This document shows positions 49,179 through 59,404 of a DNA stretch of 64,000 nt, one piece after another. The notes under the pieces were generated by a model, which worked only from the letters and a program-made list of their open reading frames with translations, did no database searches and was not told the DNA's origin. The DNA is from Triticum aestivum (Eukaryota > Streptophyta > Magnoliopsida > Poales > Poaceae). The stretch covers positions 60,929,789 through 60,993,788 of the forward strand of contig NC_057812.1 of NCBI RefSeq assembly GCF_018294505.1. The letters run 5' to 3'. Position 1 is the stretch's first letter. Each line of letters begins with the position of its first letter. A program made the translations under genes and the position numbers.

Positions 49179-49717
49179 GTTGCCATGGTGGCAACCCAAC
49201 CTATGTGATCGGAGATCCCGTGAAGTAGGACCTGGGAAAACAAGCCAGTGGTGAACTAAGGAGAGTAACTATACTAACCCACTCCGTTGGAGACGCAATA
49301 CTCTCAAGACTGTATGGTAGGATGACTATTGTCTTAATGAGTTCCAAAGCTTATGTAAGCAAGATGCTTTCCTACAGAGTGATCTTTGGAGAAACACACC
49401 TATGTGAGCCCGACTGCTGGTCATGGTCTATGAGATTGGGGTGATCTCTAGTAAGCTCATGAATAGGCCAGTAGTGTGACTTATATGCTCCACCCGAGGG
49501 GTCAGCTTTCGGCAGCCCAGTACTAGTAAGACATGTGGTGAAGCTTCTTTACGCCAAACTGACAATTCAAGGCATAGTCCATTGTTCAATTGTGAAGGAG
49601 TGTAGCTACTTGCTCTAGGTGAAGCTCAACCTTAACAGGTCTTCACTGAAACACTGGTATATCGAAACAGTAATTGGAACAGAGGACACAATGGTCCCTA
49701 GAGATCTGGTGGGGGAT
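49179..49717 (+). other. 3' noncoding region and polypurine tract of Copia C
   Basis: About 520 bp without coding sense separate pol from the 3' LTR. The purine-rich GGTGGGGGAT (about 49708-49717) adjoins the LTR and fits a polypurine tract. Confidence 0.65.
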
Positions 49718-50690
49718 TGCTGAAATTTGAGATGGACTCTAGGCTCATATAGCAATTTCTGAAAAATCTCTAAGGGCCCATGTGGGTTTATTGGCACTAG
49801 GTGGAGTGGGAAGTTTAGTCCCACCCCGAAAGTGGAAGAGGAGTTGGACCTCCTTATAAGGGTTTCTCTTCTACACGCTATTGGAGCTTGAGAAGATATG
49901 AGGACCTCGCGCACTCCTCCTCCGCCGCCCGCCTCGTCATGACGCGTCGCGTGTTGCGGGATTGAGCCAAGCCGAGCTCACACCTACACGCTTATTTTTG
50001 CCAGTCACTAACGGAGAGTTCTCTGACAGCTGGGCCACGATCTGAGACGTCGGATCATGGGCTGTCACGGACTCGGACGTTGGTCGAGACCACGTCTCTC
50101 CACGCGGATGCGCCTATATAAGTGCGCGGTGTCTCCTAATCCTAGCCGCCACGAACAGATCACATCTGCTCCACGCGCACGCCCGCCGTCATTCCCTTGC
50201 TGCTGCTGCCGCCGGTGACTCAATCCTGTCCGTCGCGTACACGGTCGACGGGAGAGCAGGTCTCCGAAACCACGCACTTCTGGTTCCTGTACGGGGTGAG
50301 GGACGAATATGTTTTTGGGCAGCGATTACGTGACTGTTCGCTTTCGATCGTCTACTTCCTCTATGTCCGCGTCGCCTTCATCATCACCATGTCCACCGAC
50401 GTCGAACGTGCCGTCGCCGAGAAAGCTAAGCCGACAAGAAGGCTGCCGAGGACGCCGCTGCTGCCACCAAAGCAGCGGCCTCTGCATGGCCCATTGGAGG
50501 GTATAACTCGTTTATCCCACTTTTACCGTTTTCTGTTTTAGCCATGCTAGCGTTATACATAGATCTTTCTGCAATTAGCATAGTATGTGTTTGCTTGACT
50601 GAATATCAGTATGCGTTTATTTGTGTCAATGTCATGCTAGTGATTTACTCGTGGATTGATTTAATCGAGAAATTGCCTATTTACTCAACA
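49718..50690 (+). repeat. Copia C 3' LTR
   Basis: 973 bp, TGCTGAAATTTGAG to ACTCAACA, followed by the TSD AAATT. It retains the segment missing from the 5' LTR. Confidence 0.92.
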
Positions 50691-51177
50691 AAATTAGCAT
50701 ATAGGTTGGTCTTTATGTCAGCCTGTACCGACAAATTTCACATTTGTTGCCAACAGGAAAATTATTTTTCATGTTTGTCTTTAAGTTTCATTGTGCATTC
50801 ATAGATCTTCAAGTGCAGTACTAAGATATTTCTGACTTATTATACTTCTTCACTTTCAGAAATTTCAGACTCGATAGCCTAACAACATGTACTTTTCAAA
50901 TTCTTGCAATGATGAATATTTATCTTTAAATGTTCAATGTTTGTAGACTCTGGCGTATTAGCGCGTCTCCTACTTCATATTTGTCTGCAACTTAGTGTGC
51001 TGAAAATGCAGACTTGAAGCAGCGCAAGGAAATTATGAAAATTTTCATGTCGGTGTTGCAATTTGTTCGCTTCATTTCTCATATCTTACCGATAGCCGTC
51101 AGTCTAGAGTGCCCATCAGTTCTCTTAAGCGATCTATCTCACTAATGTCCCGCGGCAACGCGCGAGGCATCACCTAG
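50691..51177 (+). mobile_element. 3' segment of a probable Helitron
   Basis: The sequence ends in a GC hairpin CGCG-GCAA-CGCG (51151-51162) followed 11 bases later by CTAG, then T. This matches the Helitron 3' rule (hairpin, then CTRR before a T). The DNA upstream is AT-rich like an intron or UTR and continues, across Copia C, into 33607-34024. A 5' TC end was not found, so the extent is unknown. Confidence 0.6.
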
Positions 51178-51178
51178 T

Positions 51179-51507
51179 ATACATAAATTTACATTCACAT
51201 CCAAAGTCCTTCAAGGTACACATCGGCCACTAGGCAAGATACCATTCACGCTAGCCATGCATCATCAGCAATTGAAATTACATTTCAGAGATACATATCA
51301 TATAAATAAACTCTTGGTACCGTCATATCAAAAGTCCTTTAAGGTACACATCGGGCAAGATACAATATGCATTAGCCGTGCATAGGAACTGCGATTTAAG
51401 AGAACTTGTGGTTCAGAGATACAGATCACACACATAAATCCTTGCTATAAATTCATACAACTCTTGTAATATCATGATAGATTATTCGTTAGGGGGGCAG
51501 GCCACCC
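51179..51507. repeat. Diverged direct duplication downstream of the reductase-like exon
   Basis: AAAGTCCTTCAAGGTACACATCGG near 51201 and AAAGTCCTTTAAGGTACACATCGG near 51331 start two similar stretches of about 130 bp. They share GCAAGATAC, AGCCATGCAT/AGCCGTGCAT and TTCAGAGATACA blocks. If the exon at 51508 is part of a gene, this would be its 3' UTR or downstream flank. Confidence 0.6.
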
Positions 51508-51783
51508 TTAACGCTGTGCGACGGTGCCCTTGGTCAGATTCAGGGCCCGCTGATGGAGGGACTCGTGGAGGCAAGCCCCAACACGGATGCTGTCGGGCAA
51601 TAGTTGGTACAAGCACATCTGCAGCCTATGGCCCGGGTTGGGAATGCAGACAGGGAGACCATGCCCGATCCAGCGTGCCGCCGCATGGGCGTACGAGTCT
51701 GGTGTCGGCGTGATCAACTGTGACATGAGGCCTCCCCACGTCATCATCTTCGCCATCATCTTCGTGTCCACAAATAGTGGGAC
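51508..51783 (-). CDS. Terminal exon resembling very-long-chain 3-oxoacyl-CoA reductase (KCR)
   Basis: A 92-codon open segment on the minus strand. A good splice acceptor lies upstream (TGTGTCTGGTGCAG, then GTCCCA) and a TAA stop ends it at 51508-51510. It reads VPLFVDTKM, then TPTPDSYAHAAARWIGHG and a hydrophobic C-terminal half. This pattern matches the C-terminus of plant KCR, the short-chain dehydrogenase of the ER fatty-acid elongase that reduces 3-ketoacyl-CoA in wax and sphingolipid synthesis (family knowledge). The catalytic Tyr-x3-Lys and cofactor site would lie in upstream exons, which I do not find up to 64000. It could be the last exon of a gene with a very long, transposon-filled intron, or an orphaned fragment. 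No stop or shift is visible in the exon. Confidence 0.6.
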   Translation of the reverse strand, partial: VPLFVDTKMMAKMMTWGGLMSQLITPTPDSYAHAAARWIGHGLPVCIPNPGHRLQMCLYQLLPDSIRVGACLHESLHQRALNLTKGTVAQR

Positions 51784-51960
51784 CTGCACCAGACACAAAT
51801 AACATATTGGTGTGGTTTCTGTCAATTAACCTCAGACTAATTTCGTACACTTATGCACTTTTTTTTGGAGTAAAGGGGATTGTATTGATTAAGTAAGTGT
51901 CACATTACAATCTCGAAGGAAAAGGCCTAAATATCTTTAAGCCAGCCACGCATGACACAA
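51784..51960 (-). other. Partial intron with a probable non-LTR retrosequence tail
   Basis: The first 75 bases upstream of the exon look like ordinary intron. From 51860 the minus strand ends in TTTACTCCAAAAAAAA, preceded by an AATCAATACAATCC stretch. This resembles the 3' poly(A) end of a grass LINE or SINE. Target duplications are not clear. Confidence 0.4.
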
Positions 51961-51964
51961 ATGG

Positions 51965-54058
51965 ACCAACGTCCATTTTTTGTCCGGGCAACATTTCAGG
52001 CCTAAATTTGGGCCGGGTTTGCGCCGGCACAGACACACAGCGGATGCGCGCAACGCCCGCCGTTGCCTCCCCCTGGCCTGCCAGTCGGTGGCACACTGGC
52101 CATTCCCCCTTCCTCCCATCGACAACCAGCTCACCTTGCCGTCCCACCCGTCGCCGCCGCCACCCAGTATCGTTGCCCAGGCTGGCCGCCTGCACCAACA
52201 TACCTCCCCCAGCAGCACGCCACCCCCCAACGGCCCCATACTCCGGTGTTTGGTGAACCATTTTCGCCGACGTCGCAATACCCCGACGTCTACGCCACCA
52301 CCTCTAGCCTCCCCTGCCGGCAGCACACAAGTGCGACTACCTCGCTCTCAGACGATGTCACGTTCGCCTCCATGCCGATAGACCTGCTATCTGGTCTCGG
52401 AGAGGCGCAAGACTCTTCACCGGCCGGTTTCTTCCACCACACCTGCAAGGCGTTCGACGGTTTGCCCGCAAGGTACAAATGGATACCGACGACGAGTATT
52501 TTTTCCACAATTTCATTTGCGATTCGGATGATTCTTCATCCGATGATGAGGAGATTGTGGTTGCTGCTTTGGTCGTCCATGACCATATTAGTAGGAAGCG
52601 GCCGATGTTTGGGGCTCGATCCCGGGTCATACTCCGGCGTTGAATCGCAACAGAAAGAGTGGCCATTGCCTACTTTGACAGGACTACTTCCAGTCCCCTA
52701 AATCGCTCTTCCAACCCCACATATTCTAGTGTCGTTTCCTGATGGCTAGAAATGTGTTCAACCGTATCCGGGAGGGGGTGGTGGCGTACGATAACTATTT
52801 CGAGTGCAAGGGGGATGCCATGGGAAAGATTGGCTTCTCCTCTTTTCAGAAATGCGTTGTAGCGATGCTTGCATACGGAGTACCCGGTGATCTCATTGAT
52901 GAGTATGTATGAATGAGTGAGTCCACGTGCCTAGACTCCATGCACAAGTTCTACAAGATTGTGGTAGTGTTTGGCCCGGAGTACTTGAGAGAGCCAACTA
53001 CTGTAGATACAGTCCGATTGTTGGCGACCAATGCGAGTAGGGGCTTTTCAGGGATGCTTGGTATCATAGATTGTATGCACTGGGAGTGGAAGAACTACCC
53101 TTCTGCTTGGCAGGGGAAGTATAGGGGCCATGTGAAAGCATGCATTTGAGGCCGAGGCTTCACAGGATCTCTGGATTTGGCACTCTTTCTTTGGCATGGC
53201 CGGATCTTACAACGACATCAACATGCTTCGGCGCTCTCTGGTGTTTGCAAGACTTGCAGAAGGCAACTGCCTAGAAGTCAATGTTGATATCAATGGCCAC
53301 CACTACAACAAAAGGATACTACCTAGCTGACGGTATCTATCCTCGGTGGACTACTCTTGTGAAAACAATCCCTAACCTTGCAGGAGAGAAGAGGAAGAGA
53401 TTTTCCCAAGCACAAGAGGGTGCAAGGAAGGATGTGGAGCGTGCCTTTGCTGTGCTTCAATCTCGATGGGCATCGTTTGGTATCCTACTAGAACTTGGAG
53501 CACCAAGAAGTTATGGGAGGTAATGACTCTTTGTGTGATCATGCACAACATGAGCGTACATGATGAGCGTCCGGATGAAATCTATGACCAAGGGTTTCAA
53601 TTCAGGGTGACAATGTGCCTCAGCATGGAGGAGCGGCAACGTTTGCACAGTTCATCAAATTTCATCATCAAATGCGTGATTGAGAAACTCACATTCATCT
53701 GCAAGATGATTTGGTTGAGTATATGTGGGCTCACGTTGTCAACCAGTTGATGTAATGCCTATTTTTTCTTTCAAATGTATTTGAGACAATTTAAATTTTA
53801 TTTGGCTTATAAACTATGAGATATTTATTTGGTTGTGAAACTATCAGATATTTGTATTTTGTTTGAACTATGTGAACTTGGGCCAAAAGAGGTCAAAAAT
53901 AGCCGCAAAGCAGCCATGAGGACGAAAATGCGTCCGCTTGTTGGGTGCACTACTGACCCAAACACGAAGCGGAGCAGATGACGAGAGGACACGCCGACCC
54001 AAAAGGACAAAAAAGAATAAAATATGCGTCCGTTTGGGTCAACGTGTTGGAGCTGCTT
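51965..54058 (+). mobile_element. Decayed PIF/Harbinger element
   Basis: It contains a Harbinger transposase remnant (52479-53755). The right edge is proposed at 54058, where GTTGGAGCTGCTT is followed by TAA (a usual 3-bp target). The matching left terminal repeat is not evident, and the left limit near 51965 is a guess. A GC- and Pro-codon-rich stretch (52040-52470) precedes the transposase. Confidence 0.6.
52479..53755 (+). pseudogene. PIF/Harbinger transposase (DDE_Tnp_4 family), broken
   Basis: The ATG at 52479 opens an acidic N-terminus (EYFFHNFICDSDD). After breaks follow MARNVFNRIREGVVAYD (52742), KIGFSSFQKC, LAYGVPGDLIDEYV, MSESTCLDSMHKF, then the first catalytic Asp in GIIDCMHWEWKN. 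The second Asp is in GYYLADGIYP and the Glu in RKDVERAFAVLQSRW, and the C-terminus lies near NQLM with TAA at 53753-53755. Stops or shifts occur near 52650, 52912, 53148, 53300 and 53520. The conserved DDE order makes the family assignment firm. The product would have cut and moved the element, but this copy is dead. Confidence 0.88.
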
Positions 54059-54184
54059 TAACAATGCTACAGTTTGACCCTCCCGTCGATCTTCTCTTAC
54101 CAGCTTCTCTATTTCTCTTCTCCTTTCCACTATTTGTGTACTAGTTCCCAATTATATATTTAACTGATTTACATAAATTAGGAA

Positions 54185-54990
54185 AGTATGTTTTGGTCCT
54201 TCATGTTTATGCAAAGTATATATTTGCCCTCTTATCTTCTTTTGTGGACATTTCATCTGTCATGTTTCCAAACTGGGTATGATTCGTCCAAATGGTGGTT
54301 TCATGCTGATGTTGACCGGCATTGACCTTTGACCTCAGCACATAAGTGCCACCTGGCACATGATGATCCACACATCTCTCTCATGCGCGATGTCTTCGAC
54401 CCAAGCCACTGCCAGGTGATGGTCGCGTGGAGGGTTCCCTACACAGCCTCCCTTCTTCCTCACAGTGTGCGCCACCTCCCGCCCGGGAACAACCACGCCG
54501 TCGACCATGGCCGACGCCGCCTCGCCACCCGACGCCAACAAGAAGCACACCACGTGCGGCTGGGCGCATCCGGCCGCAGGCACACCTCACCATCGCTTGC
54601 GCTCGAAGCCTCCTCAGCCTCTTCCTGTTGTGCCTCATCCTTGCGACCTCGAACTTGAGGCCGACAAGCTTGCGCAACGGTCCTGCGAGCTGCTGCTGGA
54701 GCCCGGACATCAAGGCGGTGGCCATGTCCACGACGTCCTGGACGTCGAGATCGAGGCCCTGGAGTAGGGGCTACGGCAGGAGGAGGTCCGGCAGGCCCTC
54801 GTCTCTAGCGACGGGAGTGCGAGGCTGCAGAGCATATCTCCTCCTAGCCCAGAAACTACACGACAACTATTCGACAAAATGCTTATAAGACCGTACGAGA
54901 AATGGCTGGTTTCGAAACCTGAGGAACCAAATGTCGACCGGAAATAGATGAAGAGACCAAACGTCTACTTATAAACTTGAGGGGCTAAAA
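54185..54990. mobile_element. Possible DNA element with long diverged terminal inverted repeats
   Basis: The left end (GTTTTGGTCCTTCATGTTTA and about 80 more bases) resembles the reverse complement of the right end (GTTTTAGCCCCTCAAGTTTA and following). Between them lies a GC-rich core (54310-54850) unlike the AT-rich ends, open on both strands for about 100-115 codons. The structure suggests a Mutator-like element carrying foreign DNA. I recognise no protein, and target duplications are unclear. Confidence 0.45.
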
Positions 54991-55009
54991 CAATATTTTT
55001 CTCTTCTTA

Positions 55010-55576
55010 GTCAGCATCTCCAGCTGTTGGCCTCTCCAGGAGGCATAAAAAACGTCGTCCGGGGACGAGCTGGCGGTAGAATCGGCTCTGGGGGCGGTTG
55101 GGCATCCCGCCGTCTCCCCCAGGCGTCGATATCGGCCCATTCCTAGCCGTTTTTCGGCCCACTTTCAACGAAAAATGGCCCATATCGGCGAGAATCGGCC
55201 CATATTCAGCGTGGTTCGGCGTTGAATTCTTAACATAAATATTTTTTTATCACATCATTCATCACAGAAAATCAAATAGTTCAACAAAATAATGCAACAA
55301 CAAATATTACAATTATGTAGTTCAACGAATAAAAACTCATATTTCATCACACGTCAAGCTAGGCGTCGTCTGACGGTGTGGGTCACGCGTGCTTTTCCCT
55401 TGCACCGGAGCCCCCGAGCGCCCCCCAGTGCGCCGGGTTCGGCCTGCGATCGCCGGGCCAAAAAACGGCCGGCGGATTTCGGCGTCCTAGGGGGCGCGAC
55501 TGGGATGTTTTTTCGGTGCCAGCGCGGAAAAAGTCACCGGGGAGGGAGGGGGCGCGGCTGGAGATGCTCCGAGGAG
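55010..55576. mobile_element. Non-autonomous Harbinger-like element (567 bp)
   Basis: Flanked by TTA (55007-55009 and 55577-55579), with AGCATCTCCAGC near the left end and its complement GCTGGAGATGCT near the right. GC-rich ends surround an AT-rich middle. No transposase is encoded. Confidence 0.65.
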
Positions 55577-55579
55577 TTA

Positions 55580-56503
55580 TATATTCACCCCTTCTTAGTC
55601 TGGCATCCTCGTTTTTACATGTTCTCTCATCTCTGATTTTTTTCCACCAGATTTTCTTTAAAAGCGCATTAAATATCCCATCTTTAGTGACTTAACAAAT
55701 AAAATTATGTTTATTCTGGTAAGCTAATAAATACTTACTAAATGAGTGTTTACCAAATAAAATCACATTATTTTACCCAATCGCATTAATAATGGGCTAA
55801 TCTATCAGAATATGTATCCCCGGGTTGCAAAGCATGGGCTTATCTAATTGATATTTTACATAAAAAGAATGTAAGATTTTCGTTTTTCTTCTTCATTCGT
55901 CCAATCCTCACATATATCCTCCCTCTCCCTACTCGTTTTGATTTGTTTGTTGCGAACTATGCAAAACTTTGTTGTATTTGTTGGCTTTGAATTATTGAAC
56001 ATGTATGAATGTTTTATAAGATGCAGTGGACTCATGCGCTGAATGAGAATGTGATATGTGTGTCTACGTGTATGTGATGCAACATATTTTATGTCAATAT
56101 TTATGAATACTTTCGTGTGAATATCAATTGCGAGTTTGGCAACAAAAAGCAATTAAAATGACATCCCTGAACAACAAATCAAGGCTGTTCTACTCTTGAA
56201 ATTACTTGTAAATTGAAGTATTGCCAAGCGCGCACATGCCTTTGCACCGTCCGGTCACAGTCACATACAGTAGCTGAGACACTGAGTCGCTAGCTGGTTT
56301 ACTGTCTCATGCATTGCACGATCACAAGTAGACCCACGATAGTTGTCACAAAGAAATGGTGGGAGACCGATGGTGTGGGGAGGTGGGACGTGTCATGGGC
56401 AGCGGGCAGGATAGACCGGGATGTGATGATGTGTAGCAAGTCTGGTGCAATCCTTTGCAATTAATTCAGTTCCCATTTTATTAAAGCTACTCCCTTCGTA
56501 CCA
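55580..56503. other. No recognisable feature
   Basis: Mostly AT-rich DNA without convincing genes. Open frames up to about 100 codons lack motifs and normal codon pattern. A short Stowaway-like end (CTCCCTTCGTA) lies near 56490. Confidence 0.6.
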
Positions 56504-57423
56504 GGCTAGTCATAGTGGCCGACGCCGATAAACCCGTCGCTGGTCTGACCCACCTCACTGCAGCCCTCGTCGGCGTGACCACGGTCCCTAATTTGGCCTC
56601 CGTCTCCATGTGGCCTCCCAGATTTGCCCCACCTCGGCCGGTTGACGTCGCGCCGAAGCTCCCTGCTAAGAAGCAGCGGGCCGCCAAGCCACGCGATGAA
56701 GGCGTGAAGCGGCAGATGACGCGGGGGTGCAACCCGGTGGCGAACCAACGTTGGCAAAAATTTCGAAGCCGGACACGGCTGCGGCGGGCGATTGGCTGCC
56801 GGCGGCGGCCGTGACTTCCTCCTCCGGCCAAAGAGGCCCTCCTCCACCTTCGCCGCCGCCCCTATGCCGTTCCTCCTCCTCTCTAAGCATCCAATCGTCG
56901 CTGCTCTGCCGTCCCGATTCGCGCCGCCACTGCTGCTCCACCACCGCCCTAATTCGGCCGCCGCCCACTAGTTTTTACATCTTCTTTTTGCATCACCTAT
57001 TGGAGTTGCACTTTTACATCTTCGTTTTGCATCATCTGTTGGAGTTGCTCTTTTTTGGAGATATAAATTTTTACATCTCCTATTTTACATCTTTAAATTT
57101 GTATCTTCTATTAGAGATGCTCTAAGTAGTTACTGAGGATAGAGATGTTTGTGAAACTAACACCTCTTAACATAAAATGAGTCAGTATCTAAATAAATGA
57201 AGGCTTGTATGATACTCCAATATAGACTAGTAACATATACTCCCTCCGTTCAAAAATACTTGTCGGAGAAATGTATAAAAATAGATGTATCTAGAACTAA
57301 AATACGTCTAGATACATCCATTCCTTCGACAAGTATTTCCGGACGGAGGGAGTATAAGGTAATAATATAGGCCCAGTAACATATGCATGTTACAAGTCTA
57401 AATTACTTCCCAGTATGACCAGC
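56504..57423. mobile_element. MITE ends surrounding a GC-rich insert (composite)
   Basis: GGCTAGTCATAGTGG at 56504 and a degenerate inverted partner (CCCAGTATGACCAGC, ending near 57423) look like the ends of the MITE family seen at 57620 and 60443. Between them, 56520-57124 is a GC-rich block with long open frames but no recognised protein, ending GAGATGCTCTAA. The remainder is MITE body holding a Stowaway copy. The boundaries of the GC-rich insert are not resolved. Confidence 0.4.
57240..57352. mobile_element. Stowaway MITE (113 bp)
   Basis: Starts CTCCCTCCGTTC, ends GGACGGAGGGAG, with TA target duplications at 57238-57239 and 57353-57354. The body is nearly a full hairpin. Stowaways are mobilised by mariner-like transposases. 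Confidence 0.95.
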
Positions 57424-57616
57424 ATGCAGCTGAACTTAGGTGGCTATGGATTGGACGAGGGAAAAAAATCCAACATGGAAACCATCCAATAAACATGCAC
57501 AACTCTTCCTCGTAACCAGCCAAAAATCAGCTATGAATCCCTAACTAATAAATAGGCATTATTGTTTAGCTACTCCATGCAGTCGTTAAATTCACATGCA
57601 AACCGCTTAAGGCCAG
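57424..57616. other. No recognisable feature
   Basis: About 190 bp of ordinary AT-rich DNA between MITEs. Confidence 0.6.
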
Positions 57617-57619
57617 TTA

Positions 57620-57653
57620 GGCTAGTCATAGTGGGAAGTAATTTAGACTAGTA
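57620..57653 (+). mobile_element. Left end of an outer Tourist-like MITE
   Basis: TTA (57617-57619) precedes GGCTAGTCATAGTGGG, which runs 34 bp before a second copy of the same end begins at 57654. Its body seems to continue at 59375 with GTATCATGCATATG. Confidence 0.6.
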
Positions 57654-59374
57654 GGCTAGTCATAGTGGGGAGTAACTTAGACTAGTGTCATGTATATGAC
57701 ACTAGTCTATGTTACTACCTTTACTAGAAGAACGTCCGTGCGTTGCAACGGGGCCACATTAACTTTAAGAGTTCAATATTAATCATGTTAATAATACATT
57801 TAATATTCTCATACATATCAAGTGACACTGGCAACCTTTTTTGTCAATGTAGCAACGGGCTCAGTTGCAACGGGCTCTTTATACATATCAGACAACTCGC
57901 TACTACTTAAACTACAACTATGGCTACCAATATTTTTTTGTCAATTTAGCTCAGCAATAGTGCCTGGCTTAATAGACTGCTTTGCATTCACCCCCTCAGA
58001 AGACAGAGAGAACCAACTCAACATGTCAGAAGATTAACAGAAATTTCATTTGTATGGCATGAACATATAGCAGGAGCACCAACACATAGATCAGCAGAGA
58101 GCAGAGCACAGCATGCACACACTCGGGCCATCTATATCATACACACACAGCAACGCACACACACATCACGCTGGCATACACATACAGAAAAGCAGGCACA
58201 CACGCATCATGCGCATTGGCCGGTGCGACGCACGCAAAGCAAGTACGTACGCACGGAGAGCAAGCTAGCAAGCACGCATGCATCCAACCCCGCCGCTGCA
58301 TGCGCTGGCAGAAGGTGAGACAGCAAGGGAGACTACACATTGAAGCTGTCCATGCAAGGCTGGAGGTGCTGGGCCGACGACGGCGGTGTCAGGACGACGC
58401 TTGATTCGTTCCCGGTGGCGTGGAGCTTGGGGCGGCAACACGGCGATAGCTAGTTCTCGGGGATGGGGGTTTGGGGCGGGGGCAGTCGACCCGATGGCTG
58501 GCGAAGTTAACGGGCTCGGGCGGCTGGAAATTCGGCGGGTGGCGGCGGCACAGCGCGAGGATGGGACAGGCGGAAAACCTAGCGGGCGTTCAACTACCAA
58601 TACCCACGCCTTTTTTTAGGAGAATTGCTTGTGAAAATAACGTGCGACGACGACTTAGCGAGCGGATCCCCTTAAAAAAGACATAGCGAGCAGATTCCCT
58701 TAAAACTGGTAGGAATGGATACGATTGATGACGTTGATAAATAGTGGTGAATGTTGGCCTAATTTACTATCATCATGCATGGAAACGAATCATCAAGAAA
58801 AAGAATACTTCCTATTACTACACTCATAGGAAGCTTCCTAATCTCTGCTACCAAACAGTTTCTGCCCAAACAAGGAAGGAAAGTTATGGACGTGATTCGG
58901 AAAGAAACAAACGTTATGAAGATTAATTGTGATTGATTGTGATTGATTCTTTTACGTAAAGACATTACTAAATAATTTGCATCAGTATGGAAAGTTCTGA
59001 TCCGTTCAGTTTTTTTCGTTGTGTGAGAGGGTGAAGTGAAAATAAACCGATGAAGTGGGGGAGGCGACAAAAAAAATCTATGACGGTTAACCTACAAAAA
59101 AACGGACGAAAGTGGTGGGACGAAAAAAAATCTGAAAGCGAGACTACCAACTGCTCCATTATGAGTAGAGATAGTGCTAAGTGTCATAGAAGTAGTATCA
59201 TATATGGCTGCATTTATTAGCTTATAGACTCAACTTTTCTTGGAAAGCACTATGTGATGGTAACATAATATGTTACTCTAAACACCTCTCTCCTCATTAA
59301 CTAGCTGCCACGTAAGTAAACTTGCATTGGGGTGTGTTATGTTACTAGCTAAGTTACTCCCACTATGACTAGCC
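57654..59374 (+). mobile_element. Tourist-like MITE split by a Helitron
   Basis: Left end GGCTAGTCATAGTGGGG at 57654 and right end CCCACTATGACTAGCC at 59374 are inverted repeats. GTA is duplicated at 57651-57653 and 59375-59377. Without the Helitron it is about 270 bp and matches the copy at 60443-61034 across the Helitron junction. Confidence 0.8.
57724..59171 (-). mobile_element. Complete non-autonomous Helitron (1448 bp)
   Basis: On the minus strand it starts TCTCTACTCATAATGG (59171) and ends in a hairpin-forming CCGTTGCAACGCACGG followed by CTAG (57727-57724). The 5' flank is A and the 3' flank is T, as Helitrons require. Excising it restores an uninterrupted MITE, which proves both edges. 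No Rep/helicase is encoded. The interior has a CA-rich microsatellite-like stretch (58090-58210) and a GC-rich block (58290-58610), possibly captured DNA, without a recognised protein. Confidence 0.9.
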
Positions 59375-59404
59375 GTATCATGCATATGAAATAAGTCTGT
59401 ATTA

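Larger units (their letters stand above)
34030..50690 (+). mobile_element. Copia C: Ty1/copia element interrupted by a nested insertion
   Basis: LTRs at 34030-34904 and 49718-50690 share sequence, both start TGCT and end ACA, and are flanked by a perfect TSD AAATT (34025-34029 and 50691-50695). Gag lies at 34942-35630 and PR-INT-RT-RH at 45945-49178. A solo LTR with B3 inside it interrupts the gag. Removing 35636-45939 and one TSD copy leaves an internal domain of about 4.5 kb. Many stops and shifts, and no PBS, mark it as dead. Confidence 0.93.

Noticed and set aside
51905..52381. Overlapping ORFs on both strands of 118-133 codons near the Harbinger start
   Set aside because: GC-rich, low-complexity Pro/Ala/Arg translations without conserved motifs, in the pre-transposase region of a dead Harbinger.
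52063..52701. A 212-codon ORF as an independent host gene
   Set aside because: Its second half overlaps the Harbinger transposase start in another frame, and its first half is low-complexity Pro/Ala-rich.
56487..57125. ORFs of 98-132 codons on both strands in the GC-rich block
   Set aside because: High GC makes chance open frames common. The compositions are Arg/Pro-rich and no domain is recognised.
58137..58620. A gene inside the Helitron
   Set aside because: The Cys-rich and Gly/Arg-rich translations come from CA-repeat and GC-rich DNA. No exon structure or known domain is visible.
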